From Ardenticatenaceae bacterium (GTDB taxonomy: Bacteria > Chloroflexota > Anaerolineae > Promineifilales > Promineifilaceae): a stretch of 64,000 nucleotides of DNA. Shown here in pieces: positions 24,879-33,082 of the stretch. The stretch spans positions 372,001-436,000 of the forward strand of contig JACKBN010000003.1 in NCBI GenBank assembly GCA_020634565.1. The letters run 5' to 3'. The notes under the pieces are model-generated. The model saw only the letters and a list, made by a program, of their open reading frames with translations. It did not search any database and was not told the origin of the DNA. The translations under genes and the position numbers were made by a program. Position 1 is the stretch's first letter; every line of letters starts with the position of its first letter.

Positions 24879-25262
24879 GCCAAGTCAGCCTATAAGCCGC
24901 ATTCTGTGTTGTTTGCCGAGGCAAACACAGTGATCATCTATCTGGGACTGTTATTACTAACAGCCTCGTGCGACCTACCCGGACGTCAGATGGGACGAGC
25001 AGCCCCTTCGCCCTGCTTGGTCTTGCTCCTGGTGGGGTTTGCCTGGCCAGCGACATTGCGGCCGCCGCCGGTGGTCTCTTACACCACCGTTTCACCCTCG
25101 CCGGCAGTGGCGTGAACCACTGCTTAGGCAATACACCTCTCTGTTGCACTTTTCCGTCGGGTCACCCCGCCCGGCCGTTAGCCGGCACCATGCTCTACGG
25201 AGTGCGGACTTTCCTCAGCCAGCGCCTTGGCGCTGACCGCGATCACTCAGCCAACTTGGCTC
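24879..25262 (-). ncRNA. rnpB: RNase P RNA, bacterial type A
   Basis: This RNA is the catalytic subunit that trims tRNA 5' leaders. On the minus strand the conserved GAGGAAAGTCCGCACTCC is at about 25216-25199. The GCAACAGAGAG block lies further on, and the 3' conserved ACAGAATGCGGCTTATAGG ends near 24890. GCCAAGT near 25260 pairs with ACTTGGC at 24879-24885 to form P1, which sets the ends to within a few bases. The P-loop-rich middle (GCCGGCTAACGGCCGGG) is intact. Length of about 380 bases fits type A. Confidence 0.95.
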
Positions 25263-25266
25263 AGAG

Positions 25267-25295
25267 ATCGTAGCATTGGCAGATGGGCGGTGCAA
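25267..25295 (-). promoter_or_regulatory. rnpB promoter
   Basis: On the minus strand TTGCAC and TACGAT are 17 bases apart, and the -10 box ends about six bases before the predicted 5' end of rnpB. This spacing supports both the promoter and the assigned 5' end. Confidence 0.7.
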
Positions 25296-25303
25296 GTGCC
25301 TTG

Positions 25304-26119
25304 TTAATTCTGGAGCTGATTCAGGACGCGTTTTGTGAGCACTGAGGCCATTTCTGCCCGGTAGCTGGCATCGCCACGAAAATCGCCGGGGTGCGTGTTG
25401 GCCGCAGCTGCGGCGTTGGCGGCGGCTATCGCATCTGTTGGCGCAACTTGTTCGGCGGTGGTGAGGCAAAACGGCCGTTCACCCAATCCCGTCGCTGCTA
25501 ACCGAACCGAGCCATCTGCGGTGCGCCAGCCAGTAATTGAGACGATGGGATAGTCGGCTGGCGTGCGGGCCACGCGTTGGCTGGCGCCGCTGCCTGTGGG
25601 TAGAGGAATGGAAATCGTGGTGATGAGGCCAGACGGCCGTTCCACATCTACTAAATAATCGGCCAGGGCGATCGTGTTCTGGCTGGATGGGCTGTGCAGG
25701 GTTATGCTGGCTTCCAGCACCAACAGGGCGGCCAGCAGTTCGCTGTCGGCCAGGCGGCTGGCGATGGTGCCGCCCAAGGTGGCGGCATTGCGGTAGGTGT
25801 TGGGACCAGCCTGGTGAATGGCGGTTTGCAGCAGGGCAGCGGCGGCGTTATCGGGCAGTTCTGCTTGCAAAAATTGATGCAATTTGGTCAGCGTCAGCGT
25901 GGCGCCAACGGCCAACACGGGGCTGTCGCTGTCGGTGAGCAGTTTGATTTGGTTGAGCCCCAATGCCTGCAAGTCGATAACGGCCGTTCCTGGCAAGCCA
26001 GCCTCAGAGGCGAGCAGTTTGGTGCCCCCACCCAGCGGCGCGCTGCCTGGTTTGGCCAGCAACGTGAGCGCTTGCTCTAATGATTCGGGACGATGGTAAC
26101 TGTCTGGTTTTTGCGGCAT
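25304..26119 (-). CDS. FAD-binding subunit of a molybdenum hydroxylase (CoxM/XdhB-like)
   Basis: A 271-residue protein of the FAD-binding domain of molybdopterin dehydrogenases. The start is ATG 26119 (AGGAG upstream). SYHRPESLEQALTLLA is the standard N-terminal helix, and GGGTKLL is the FAD-binding loop. AGPNTYRNAATLGGTIASRLADSE is the second FAD motif region. In known enzymes this subunit carries electrons between the 2Fe-2S and Mo subunits. Neither of those partners is present in this window, so it is either an orphan, a partner to a distant locus, or a repurposed flavoprotein. Confidence 0.85.
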   Translation of the reverse strand: MPQKPDSYHRPESLEQALTLLAKPGSAPLGGGTKLLASEAGLPGTAVIDLQALGLNQIKLLTDSDSPVLAVGATLTLTKLHQFLQAELPDNAAAALLQTAIHQAGPNTYRNAATLGGTIASRLADSELLAALLVLEASITLHSPSSQNTIALADYLVDVERPSGLITTISIPLPTGSGASQRVARTPADYPIVSITGWRTADGSVRLAATGLGERPFCLTTAEQVAPTDAIAAANAAAAANTHPGDFRGDASYRAEMASVLTKRVLNQLQN

Positions 26120-26251
26120 GGGTAACTCCTTGTGCGATTGCCAACTGCTGATTACAATAGCTGCAATGCTCGCTATTTTACCCAAATTTCCGCAAAAACC
26201 GACCGTTTCAGCCTCGGAGACCGCTTCTTTTTGGTGTGAGACTTTCGCTTC

Positions 26252-27112
26252 ATGATCGAGCCATCAACTACTTTTTTGTCAGACGTTAAACAAAATTTGC
26301 GCCGTCGCCGCGCCGTGGCGTTGGGCGTGGTGCTGCTGGCGTTTGTGGTGATGGGCTGGTATGCGGTAACAGACAGCACGCATTTGGCACACGATCTGGC
26401 TTTGACGGGTGGGGATTACGTGGGGGCGGCCTTGTGTCATCGCATTACCTCCCGCACGTTCATGATAAACGGCCGTCAGCTGCCATTGTGCGCCCGCTGT
26501 ACCGGCATGTACCTGGGGGTGGCGCTCTCCTTTGTGGCGTTGTTTCTGGCTCGGCGGGAGCGGCGCACCGATTTGCCGCCGCTGCCCATCTTGCTGGTGC
26601 TGATTGGTTTCGTGGGGGCGATGGGTATCGACGGCGTGAACTCGTATTCGCATTTTTTCCCCAACTTTCCGCATGTGTATGAGCCGCAAAACTGGCTGCG
26701 GCTGGTCACCGGCATCGGCACGGGGCTGGCGATGGGTGTGCTGGTTTTCCCAGCATTGATGCAGACATTATGGCGGGATGGCAACGGCCGTTCCATCATC
26801 GACAATGGGCGGGAACTGTTTGGGCTGATGCTGCTGGCAGGAACGGCCGTTCTGCTTGTCCTCAGCAACCAACCCACCATTTTGTACGTAATGGCCCTTG
26901 TGAGCGTGGCTGGTGTGCTGCTGATTGTCACCGCTCTCAATGCCGTCCTGCTGCTGATGCTGTTCAAACGGGATGGCTTGGCGGTACGCTGGCAAGAAAC
27001 GGCCGTACCGCTCCTGGTTAGCTTTATGTTGGCTGTTGTGGAATTGGGTAGCATTGCTCTTCTGCGCTTCAACCTCACCGGCACGATCACCGGGTTTCCC
27101 GGTTTAGCCTGA
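26252..27112 (+). CDS. DUF2085 membrane protein
   Basis: A 286-residue integral membrane protein with about six hydrophobic segments. The DUF2085 signature is clear: AALCHRITSRTFMINGRQLPLCARCTGMYLG, whose conserved Cys-His and Cys-x2-Cys suggest metal or redox binding on one side of the membrane. Function unknown. The first 30 residues are basic and hydrophilic. Three palindrome copies lie inside, one encoding NGR in the motif neighbourhood. Confidence 0.88.
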   Translation: MIEPSTTFLSDVKQNLRRRRAVALGVVLLAFVVMGWYAVTDSTHLAHDLALTGGDYVGAALCHRITSRTFMINGRQLPLCARCTGMYLGVALSFVALFLARRERRTDLPPLPILLVLIGFVGAMGIDGVNSYSHFFPNFPHVYEPQNWLRLVTGIGTGLAMGVLVFPALMQTLWRDGNGRSIIDNGRELFGLMLLAGTAVLLVLSNQPTILYVMALVSVAGVLLIVTALNAVLLLMLFKRDGLAVRWQETAVPLLVSFMLAVVELGSIALLRFNLTGTITGFPGLA

Positions 27113-27163
27113 CGAACTGTGCAGCCGTAGTTTTTATACTGCGGCTGCTTTACGGAGAATAGC

Positions 27164-27730
27164 ATGTTTGATCTGTTTAGCGCTTTTGGCTTAGCGGGCA
27201 GTGCTGGTCTGAATGCCTATATCCCCTTGCTTTTGGTTGCTCTGGCTGCACGTTTTCCCCTCGCCGATCCCCTGCTGAACCTGGCCGAACCGTATAATGT
27301 GATGGGCAGCTGGTGGGCCATCGGCATCATCAGCGTGCTGCTTGTTATCGAAATGTTGGTAGACAAGGTGCCCGCCGTTGACACAATTAATGATGTGATT
27401 CAAACCTTCGTGCGGCCAGCTGCTGGCGCGGTGCTGTTTGCCGCCAATGCCAACATCGTCAATGATGTTCATCCCATGCTGGCGCTGGGGGCGGGATTGA
27501 TTGTGGCGGGCAGCGTGCACGCGGTAAAAGGAGTGGCCCGGCCCATTGTAACGGCCACGACGGCAGGCACGGGCAACTGGTTTGTCAGCCTGGTTGAAGA
27601 TATCGTGGCTTTTTTCACCTCTATCCTGGCCATTTTCTTACCCGTTTTGGGTGTTTTACTTCTGGTGATTCTTCTGTTTTACGGAATTCGGTTGTATCGC
27701 CGCCGCAAGCAGCGTGCCGTATTGCGTTAA
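27164..27730 (+). CDS. DUF4126 membrane protein
   Basis: A 188-residue membrane protein of the DUF4126 family, usually five to six helices. The family-type N-terminus FGLAGSAGLNAYIPLLLVALAA and the conserved VPAVDTINDVIQTFVRP are visible. The C-terminus is strongly basic (RRRKQRAVLR). Function unknown. It follows the DUF2085 gene by 51 bases in the same direction, so co-transcription is likely. Confidence 0.87.
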   Translation: MFDLFSAFGLAGSAGLNAYIPLLLVALAARFPLADPLLNLAEPYNVMGSWWAIGIISVLLVIEMLVDKVPAVDTINDVIQTFVRPAAGAVLFAANANIVNDVHPMLALGAGLIVAGSVHAVKGVARPIVTATTAGTGNWFVSLVEDIVAFFTSILAIFLPVLGVLLLVILLFYGIRLYRRRKQRAVLR

Positions 27731-27780
27731 ACAGGGTTATATTCTCTATCAACCGTTTTTAACTTTTTTGGAGGCTTCTT

Positions 27781-28212
27781 ATGGACAATATTGATTTTCC
27801 GAGTGTGTTGAAAGCTGGCGGGGCTGCGGCTGGTGTCGCAATTTTGTTAAGTGTGCTGTCTTTGATTCCCGTTATTGGGCCAATCATTGGCATTTGTTTC
27901 TTGTGTGGTGGTGTGTTGATTCCAATTGGAGCCGGCATGCTTTACGGTTACTTTGCCCCTGGACAAGAAGATACCACAACTGCGGCCATTGGCGGCGCTT
28001 TGGCAGGTGGTGCAGGTGGTATTCTAATGGCGATTTTTAGCGCTATTTCCAGTTCTGTTGTGACTGGTTTGCAGGAAGGGGTAGGTAGTGGTTTAACTGC
28101 TGGCTTGGGCAGCGGCATTTTTGTTTCGATTTGTTTTGGGATAATGGGCTTTATTTTGGGTGCCGTTGGTGGTTTAATCTGGCCAATGGTGCAGAAGCAA
28201 ATCGGGCGCTAA
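27781..28212 (+). CDS. Small Gly-rich membrane protein
   Basis: A 143-residue hydrophobic protein with four apparent helices rich in Gly and Ala (GGALAGGAGGILMAIF, TAGLGSGIFVSICFGIMGFILGAVGGLIW). This looks like a glycine-zipper pattern that packs helices. No family recognised. A GGAGG box precedes the start. It is probably the last gene of the DUF2085-DUF4126 unit, because a strong terminator follows 23 bases after the stop. Confidence 0.65.
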   Translation: MDNIDFPSVLKAGGAAAGVAILLSVLSLIPVIGPIIGICFLCGGVLIPIGAGMLYGYFAPGQEDTTTAAIGGALAGGAGGILMAIFSAISSSVVTGLQEGVGSGLTAGLGSGIFVSICFGIMGFILGAVGGLIWPMVQKQIGR

Positions 28213-28234
28213 GTCGCCAAATAATTTCGAGATG

Positions 28235-28269
28235 AAAACGGTCGTTTCCCACGAAACGGCCGTTTTTTT
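28235..28269. terminator. Terminator built from two copies of the ACGGCCGT palindrome
   Basis: AAAACGGTCGTTTC (28235-28248) pairs with GAAACGGCCGTTTT (28253-28266) with one G-U and a four-base loop, followed by TTTTTT. One arm carries the exact palindrome and the other a one-base variant. It lies between convergent genes. Confidence 0.85.
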
Positions 28270-28298
28270 ATTGCTGATTACTGAATACCGCTTACAAC

Positions 28299-30062
28299 CT
28301 ACTGCTCACTTTCCTCCGCAATCGCCTTCAACTTTAACTGCGCTTGCAGGCCGCTGATGTGTGCTTCCAGCTCTACCAGCTCATCCCGCTGCGCCGAAAT
28401 CTTGTCGCTTTCGGCACGAACGAAGCGGGCAAATGGAGCAATCGTATCCTCGATGCGCTGCGCGCCCCGCTCCATTTCGCGGGTGAACTGTTCCGTCAGA
28501 CTACCAACCAGTTTCAGGCGCAAGGCCGCCAGCTTTTCTTCCAGTTCTTTCTTGGCGCGGCGACGGCGCGCGGGCAAAATGAGTGCGCCCAGCGTGGCAA
28601 AGGCAATGCCGGCTACAATACCCGTCACGTCCAGAAAGACCAAGTGTAAACCACCGGTGAGGGCCAGACCTAGCCCCGCCGCCCCCGCCGCACCGGCTAA
28701 ACCCGTGCCAACCACCGCCGAACGGGCCACTTCCGCCAGTTCAGCCGCTTCTTTGTCTTTATCGTAGGTTTCCACGGCCCGCTGCGTAGCGGCCCCAATG
28801 GAGCTGACCAGCCGGGCGCGGTCGTAGGCCAGGGTGCCCTCTTTGGGACCAGACTGCCCGACGACGCGATTGTTGTGGGCTTCTTTGCGCTGGGCCATGT
28901 GCTCGGCAACGGCCGTCCACTGCCGTAAATCCTGCTCCACCATCCAATCGACAAGCTCGCTGACCCGATTTTCGATCTGCTTGGGCGTATCGCCCACCAC
29001 CCGCGTCTCAAACGATTTTTCCAGAGCGCGAGAGCGCATGAGGTCAGTGACGCGGCTAAAGCGAATCATCTCCTCAAAAAAGTCGTCGCCGCGCTTTTCC
29101 ATGGCGTACAAAATGTTGTCGATTTCGCTGAGGCGGGCCTTGAAGTTGCGCTGCATGTCCTCATCGTAATACAGCATTTGCCGCTCGATGTCGTCAAGCA
29201 GTTGGCGATCGTCTTGCAGCGAGGCCAAATCTTCTTCGCTGTGCGACAGTTGTTTGCGCACCAATTTGAGGCCGACGCCCAGGGGATTAAGCAGCTTGAG
29301 ACGGAAACGGCCGTCGTCATCTAGCGTGTCGTGAATAAACGCTTCTAGCGGCTCGAACCCGCTTTGTGACCAGAGCTGCGGTTGGCCCGCCTTGGCTCGC
29401 TGTGCCTGCTTGGCCGAAATGGGGAACACCGCCGAAATCTCACCCACCAGGTTTTTGGCGGAATCGCGCACAAATTCGATCACTTGGTTGCGTTCGCCCT
29501 CGGCGGTGAGAATGTCAGTTTTGTTTACCAGCAGCACAATCTTCTTGCCCCAGTCCCGAATTTGCGTCAGAAAGGTGCGCTCGCTTTCGCTAAACGGCCG
29601 ATCCGCCGAGGTGATGAACAAGACCAAATCGGAGCGGGGGATAAATTCGGCCGTTAGCGCCTCGTGCTCGCGCAGGATGGCGTTGGTGCCGGGCGTGTCC
29701 ACAATGCTGATTTTTTGCAGGATGTCGATGGGCGCGGTTTGCACCCAGACGCCCTTGTCGCCCGGAACCTGATTGGTGAGTTCACCGTATTTCAGCAGGT
29801 AAATCTGGCTGGTGGTGGGCGTTACGCCTTCGGTTTGCAACTCCTGCCCCAAAAAGGCGTTGATGAAGGCCGACTTGCCGGAGTTGAACTCCCCGGCGAC
29901 CACCAGCAGAAACAGATCATCGAGCTGGCGGATAGAGTCAGCCAGGGCGGCGCGATCTTCTTTGGAAGCGGCCGTATCGCCCAGCAGGTCGCGCAGTTGG
30001 CCCAGGGTGTCGCGGGTGCGTTTGAGCAGTTCTTCTTGCTCTTGGTTTAGAATAGCGTCCAT
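28299..30062 (-). CDS. Dynamin-like large GTPase
   Basis: A 587-residue dynamin-family GTPase. G1 is GEFNSGKSAFINAF (Lys63), G3 is DTPGTN, and G4 is NKTD near residue 178. Long helical segments form the neck and trunk (residues about 235-440). Two hydrophobic helices rich in Gly-Ala (about 470-515) insert into membrane. A basic stretch and a C-terminal coiled coil follow. Bacterial dynamin-like proteins remodel or protect membranes, and some have roles in phage defence; neither is shown here. A short AT-rich membrane protein lies 21 bases upstream in the same orientation and may be its partner. Confidence 0.9.
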   Translation of the reverse strand: MDAILNQEQEELLKRTRDTLGQLRDLLGDTAASKEDRAALADSIRQLDDLFLLVVAGEFNSGKSAFINAFLGQELQTEGVTPTTSQIYLLKYGELTNQVPGDKGVWVQTAPIDILQKISIVDTPGTNAILREHEALTAEFIPRSDLVLFITSADRPFSESERTFLTQIRDWGKKIVLLVNKTDILTAEGERNQVIEFVRDSAKNLVGEISAVFPISAKQAQRAKAGQPQLWSQSGFEPLEAFIHDTLDDDGRFRLKLLNPLGVGLKLVRKQLSHSEEDLASLQDDRQLLDDIERQMLYYDEDMQRNFKARLSEIDNILYAMEKRGDDFFEEMIRFSRVTDLMRSRALEKSFETRVVGDTPKQIENRVSELVDWMVEQDLRQWTAVAEHMAQRKEAHNNRVVGQSGPKEGTLAYDRARLVSSIGAATQRAVETYDKDKEAAELAEVARSAVVGTGLAGAAGAAGLGLALTGGLHLVFLDVTGIVAGIAFATLGALILPARRRRAKKELEEKLAALRLKLVGSLTEQFTREMERGAQRIEDTIAPFARFVRAESDKISAQRDELVELEAHISGLQAQLKLKAIAEESEQ

Positions 30063-30083
30063 AGTTGTTCCTGTAGAAATCTC

Positions 30084-30614
30084 TTAAGAAATACGCCAGA
30101 TTCCGTCGTATTTTATGATGTTGATTGTTATTTCCTTGTCACCCTCTATAAAATGAATAACAAAGGTGTAGTTTCCAAAGAAAAACTCTTTGGTTTCAAT
30201 AGTAAACTTATTTTCTGAAGGTATTTGATCAACAAGCCGAGACAATTTTGAGTTTGAAACCTCATATCTTTCGGATATCAAACCTGTCTCCTGAATTTCG
30301 TGTACAAAATTGCGAACAACAGATTTATGTAGTGCAGTACTGTATTCTCCTGCAAAAAACAAGGTTATGATAAATCCGATTGGCAAGATTATGAGAACGC
30401 CCGCAATTATCAAAAGAAAAGATTTGGTGGAGTTTGCATATCTGTAAAGCGTTGCACCAGTTAAAACAATGATTCCTAAGATGGCCCAACCGATAATGAA
30501 AACAAACCATTTTAAAAAATCGGCAGGAAAGGCCAATACGCCAATCAAAAACCAAATCAAATAAAGAAGAATAAGCCAATGTTGCTTGAGAACTTTGTTT
30601 AGAGTGATGCTCAT
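30084..30614 (-). CDS. AT-rich membrane protein, unknown
   Basis: A 176-residue protein starting at MSITLNKVL (ATG 30614); a longer frame to 30647 has no better ribosome-binding site. Four hydrophobic helices span residues about 10-95 (WLILLYLIWFLIGVLAF and LLIIAGVLIILPIGFIITLFF among them). A soluble C-terminal domain of about 80 residues follows, with a FTIETKEFFFGNYTFVIHF stretch. Base composition is visibly AT-rich and no ACGGCCGT occurs, unlike the neighbours, so horizontal transfer is likely. No family recognised. Confidence 0.65.
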   Translation of the reverse strand: MSITLNKVLKQHWLILLYLIWFLIGVLAFPADFLKWFVFIIGWAILGIIVLTGATLYRYANSTKSFLLIIAGVLIILPIGFIITLFFAGEYSTALHKSVVRNFVHEIQETGLISERYEVSNSKLSRLVDQIPSENKFTIETKEFFFGNYTFVIHFIEGDKEITINIIKYDGIWRIS

Positions 30615-30724
30615 CGTATTGACACCAATGAAATTGGACAGACACATTCTGTCGCACTCAAGTATTCAATTTTCAGAAAAGTATAGCATGGGGAAATTTC
30701 AGCACAAGCACTTAGGTTGTGTAA

Positions 30725-30745
30725 GGGCGACCCGTCGGGTCGCCC
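30725..30745. terminator. Hairpin after uvrB
   Basis: GGGCGACCC and GGGTCGCCC form a nine-pair stem with a three-base loop, six bases downstream of the uvrB stop. No T run follows. It may stabilise or terminate the transcript. Confidence 0.55.
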
Positions 30746-30750
30746 CACTG

Positions 30751-32829
30751 TTAGTCCACATCGTAGCTGATGCCCGCTTCATCCAGGCGGCGCATGCGCT
30801 CCCATTCGGGGATGTCGCCATCCGCGCCTGCTTCTTTGAGCACCATCAGCTGCCGCAGCTCAACGATCTGGTCGCGCAGCTGGGCTGCTTTCTCAAACTC
30901 CAAAGCTTGTGCCGCCGATTTCATCTGCTTCTCTAGCTCCGTGATCATCTTGTGCAGCTCAGCTTTGGGTAAATCGGCCGTGGTTGTGTAGGCGGCTTTG
31001 CCTTCGGCAACGGCCAGCCCCTCTTTGTAATGCTCGGAAATATCGTCCGTCAGATCACGCACCAGCTTGCGGATGCTCTTGGGCTCAATGCCATGCGCTT
31101 CGTTGTAGGCCATCTGGCGTTCGCGCCGTTCGTTGGTCGTGTCCAACGCGGCCTGCATCGAGCGGGTGATCGTCTCGGCGTACATGATCACTTTACCCTC
31201 TACGTGGCGCGCTGCCCGGCCAATCGTCTGCGTCAGCGATGTTTCCGAGCGTAGGAACCCTTCCTTATCTGCATCCAAAATCGCTACCAGCGACACTTCT
31301 GGCAGGTCCAGACCTTCACGCAGCAAGTTGATACCGACCACCACGTCAAACACGCCCATGCGCAAGTCGCGCAAAATTTCGGTGCGCTCAATCGTGTGCA
31401 CTTCCGAATGGAGATAATGGACTTTGACGCCCATTTCCAGCAGGTAATCGCTCAAATCTTCGGCCATGCGCTTGGTGAGCGTGGTTACCAGCACCCGCTC
31501 GCCGCGCGCCGTGCGCTGGTTGATTTCGCCCAGCAGGTCGTCCACCTGGCCCTTGGCGCTGCGCACCTCCACTTCGGGGTCCAAAATGCCGGTGGGGCGA
31601 ATGACTTGGTGCACAATTTGTTCCGAATGTTCCAATTCATACGGACCGGGCGTGGCACTAGTGCAAATCACCTGATTGATGCGCCGGTCAAATTCGTCAA
31701 AGTTTAGGGGGCGATTGTCTAACGCGCTGGGCAGGCGGAAGCCGTAATCCACCAATGTTTGCTTGCGGCTGCGGTCGCCGGCAAACATGCCGCGCACCTG
31801 GGGAATAGTCATGTGGCTTTCGTCCAGGATGAGCAGGTAGTTGGCCGGGAAGTAATCCATCAGCGTCCAGGGTGGTTCACCTTCTTTACGCTGGTCCAGA
31901 TGGCGGCTGTAATTTTCGATGCCAGAGGTGAAGCCGATTTCGCGCAGCATTTCCAGATCGTAGCTGGCGCGCTGCTCGATGCGCTGGGCTTCCAGCAGCA
32001 TCTTTTTCTCTTTGAAGTAGGCGATGCGCTCGTTGAGTTCTTCTTCGATGTCCTGGATCGCCTGGGCTAATTTTTGCTCATCGGTCACAAATTCGCGGGC
32101 GGGAAAGATGTTGATTTTGGCCATGTCCAGCAGTACTTCGCCAGTGAGGGCATCAAATTCGCTGATGCGCTCCACCTCGTCCCCCCAAAACTCGACTGAA
32201 TAGGCGGTTTCGGCGTAGGCGGGGAAGATTTGCAGCGTGTCGCCGCGCACGCGGAAGGTGCCGCGCCGCAGTTCCAGATCGTTGCGATCGTACTGAATGC
32301 TGACCAGACTGCGCAGAAGGGTATCGCGCCGGTAGGTGCCGCCTCGTTCAATGCCGACGGTGACCTGCCCCCATGTTTCCGGGCTGCCAATACCGTAAAT
32401 GCAGGAGACGGAGGCAACGATGACTACATCCTGGCGGCTCATCAGGTTGGCCATGGTTTGCAGGCGTAAACGGCCGATTTCATCATTAATTTGCGTTTCT
32501 TTTTCGATGAACAGGTCGTGGCGGGGCACATACGCTTCTGGTTGGTAGTAGTCGTAGTAGCTCACAAAGTAGGAGACGGCGTTCTTGGGGAAAAATTCGC
32601 GGAACTCACTGTAAAGCTGGGCGGCCAGGGTCTTGTTGTGGGCAATCACCAGGGTAGGGCGCTGCGTTTGCTGAATGACGTTGGCCATGGTGAACGTCTT
32701 GCCGGTGCCGGTGGCGCCGAGCAGCGTCTGGAATCTGTCGCCGCGCTCCAGCCCTTCAACCAGCTTTTCAATGGCGACCGGCTGGTCTCCCATCGGAGCA
32801 AATTCAGATGCAATTTGGAACTGGGTCAT
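30751..32829 (-). CDS. uvrB: Excinuclease ABC subunit B
   Basis: A 692-residue protein that loads onto damaged DNA with UvrA and recruits UvrC. ATG 32829 has a GAGGA box; the track's six extra residues are not needed. Walker A is GATGTGKTFT (Lys44), followed by the beta-hairpin region (YYDYYQPEAYVP), DESH of motif II, the DTTNERRERQMAYNE region of the helicase domain, and a C-terminal UVR domain (ALEFEKAAQLRDQI) that binds UvrC. No perfect palindrome lies in the gene, only single-mismatch variants (near 30973 and 32469). Confidence 0.97.
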   Translation of the reverse strand: MTQFQIASEFAPMGDQPVAIEKLVEGLERGDRFQTLLGATGTGKTFTMANVIQQTQRPTLVIAHNKTLAAQLYSEFREFFPKNAVSYFVSYYDYYQPEAYVPRHDLFIEKETQINDEIGRLRLQTMANLMSRQDVVIVASVSCIYGIGSPETWGQVTVGIERGGTYRRDTLLRSLVSIQYDRNDLELRRGTFRVRGDTLQIFPAYAETAYSVEFWGDEVERISEFDALTGEVLLDMAKINIFPAREFVTDEQKLAQAIQDIEEELNERIAYFKEKKMLLEAQRIEQRASYDLEMLREIGFTSGIENYSRHLDQRKEGEPPWTLMDYFPANYLLILDESHMTIPQVRGMFAGDRSRKQTLVDYGFRLPSALDNRPLNFDEFDRRINQVICTSATPGPYELEHSEQIVHQVIRPTGILDPEVEVRSAKGQVDDLLGEINQRTARGERVLVTTLTKRMAEDLSDYLLEMGVKVHYLHSEVHTIERTEILRDLRMGVFDVVVGINLLREGLDLPEVSLVAILDADKEGFLRSETSLTQTIGRAARHVEGKVIMYAETITRSMQAALDTTNERRERQMAYNEAHGIEPKSIRKLVRDLTDDISEHYKEGLAVAEGKAAYTTTADLPKAELHKMITELEKQMKSAAQALEFEKAAQLRDQIVELRQLMVLKEAGADGDIPEWERMRRLDEAGISYDVD

Positions 32830-32965
32830 AAGGTTCCTCTTTATCAATTCAGTCTGTACTTGGTATGTGTAGAACCACGAAGTTGATGCTTGTTGTTAGC
32901 AGAACGTAAGTTCGTAAGTCTACCACATTTTACCATGCAGGGGAGAGGAAATGCGTTAATTCTCA

Positions 32966-33043
32966 TGCAAATTTGCACCCAAAACCCGAAAATATGCATA
33001 AGTAGGTTGACACACGATTTTATTTATGCTATTTTGTGCATAT
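32966..33043. promoter_or_regulatory. Candidate operator sites upstream of the ArsR-type regulator
   Basis: A perfect 12-bp palindrome TGCAAATTTGCA is at 32966-32977. ATATGCATAA (32992-33001) and its near-complement TTGTGCATAT (33034-33043) flank the promoter of the regulator gene, one on each side of the -35/-10 pair. The placement suits autoregulation. Confidence 0.5.
33007..33035 (+). promoter_or_regulatory. Sigma70-type promoter of the ArsR-type regulator
   Basis: A perfect TTGACA (33007-33012) and TATTTT (33030-33035) are 17 bases apart. The start codon is at 33083 with a GAGGA box. Confidence 0.7.
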
Positions 33044-33082
33044 CTACCCGATTTTGTGGGTAAATGTATAAGAGGATAGACC

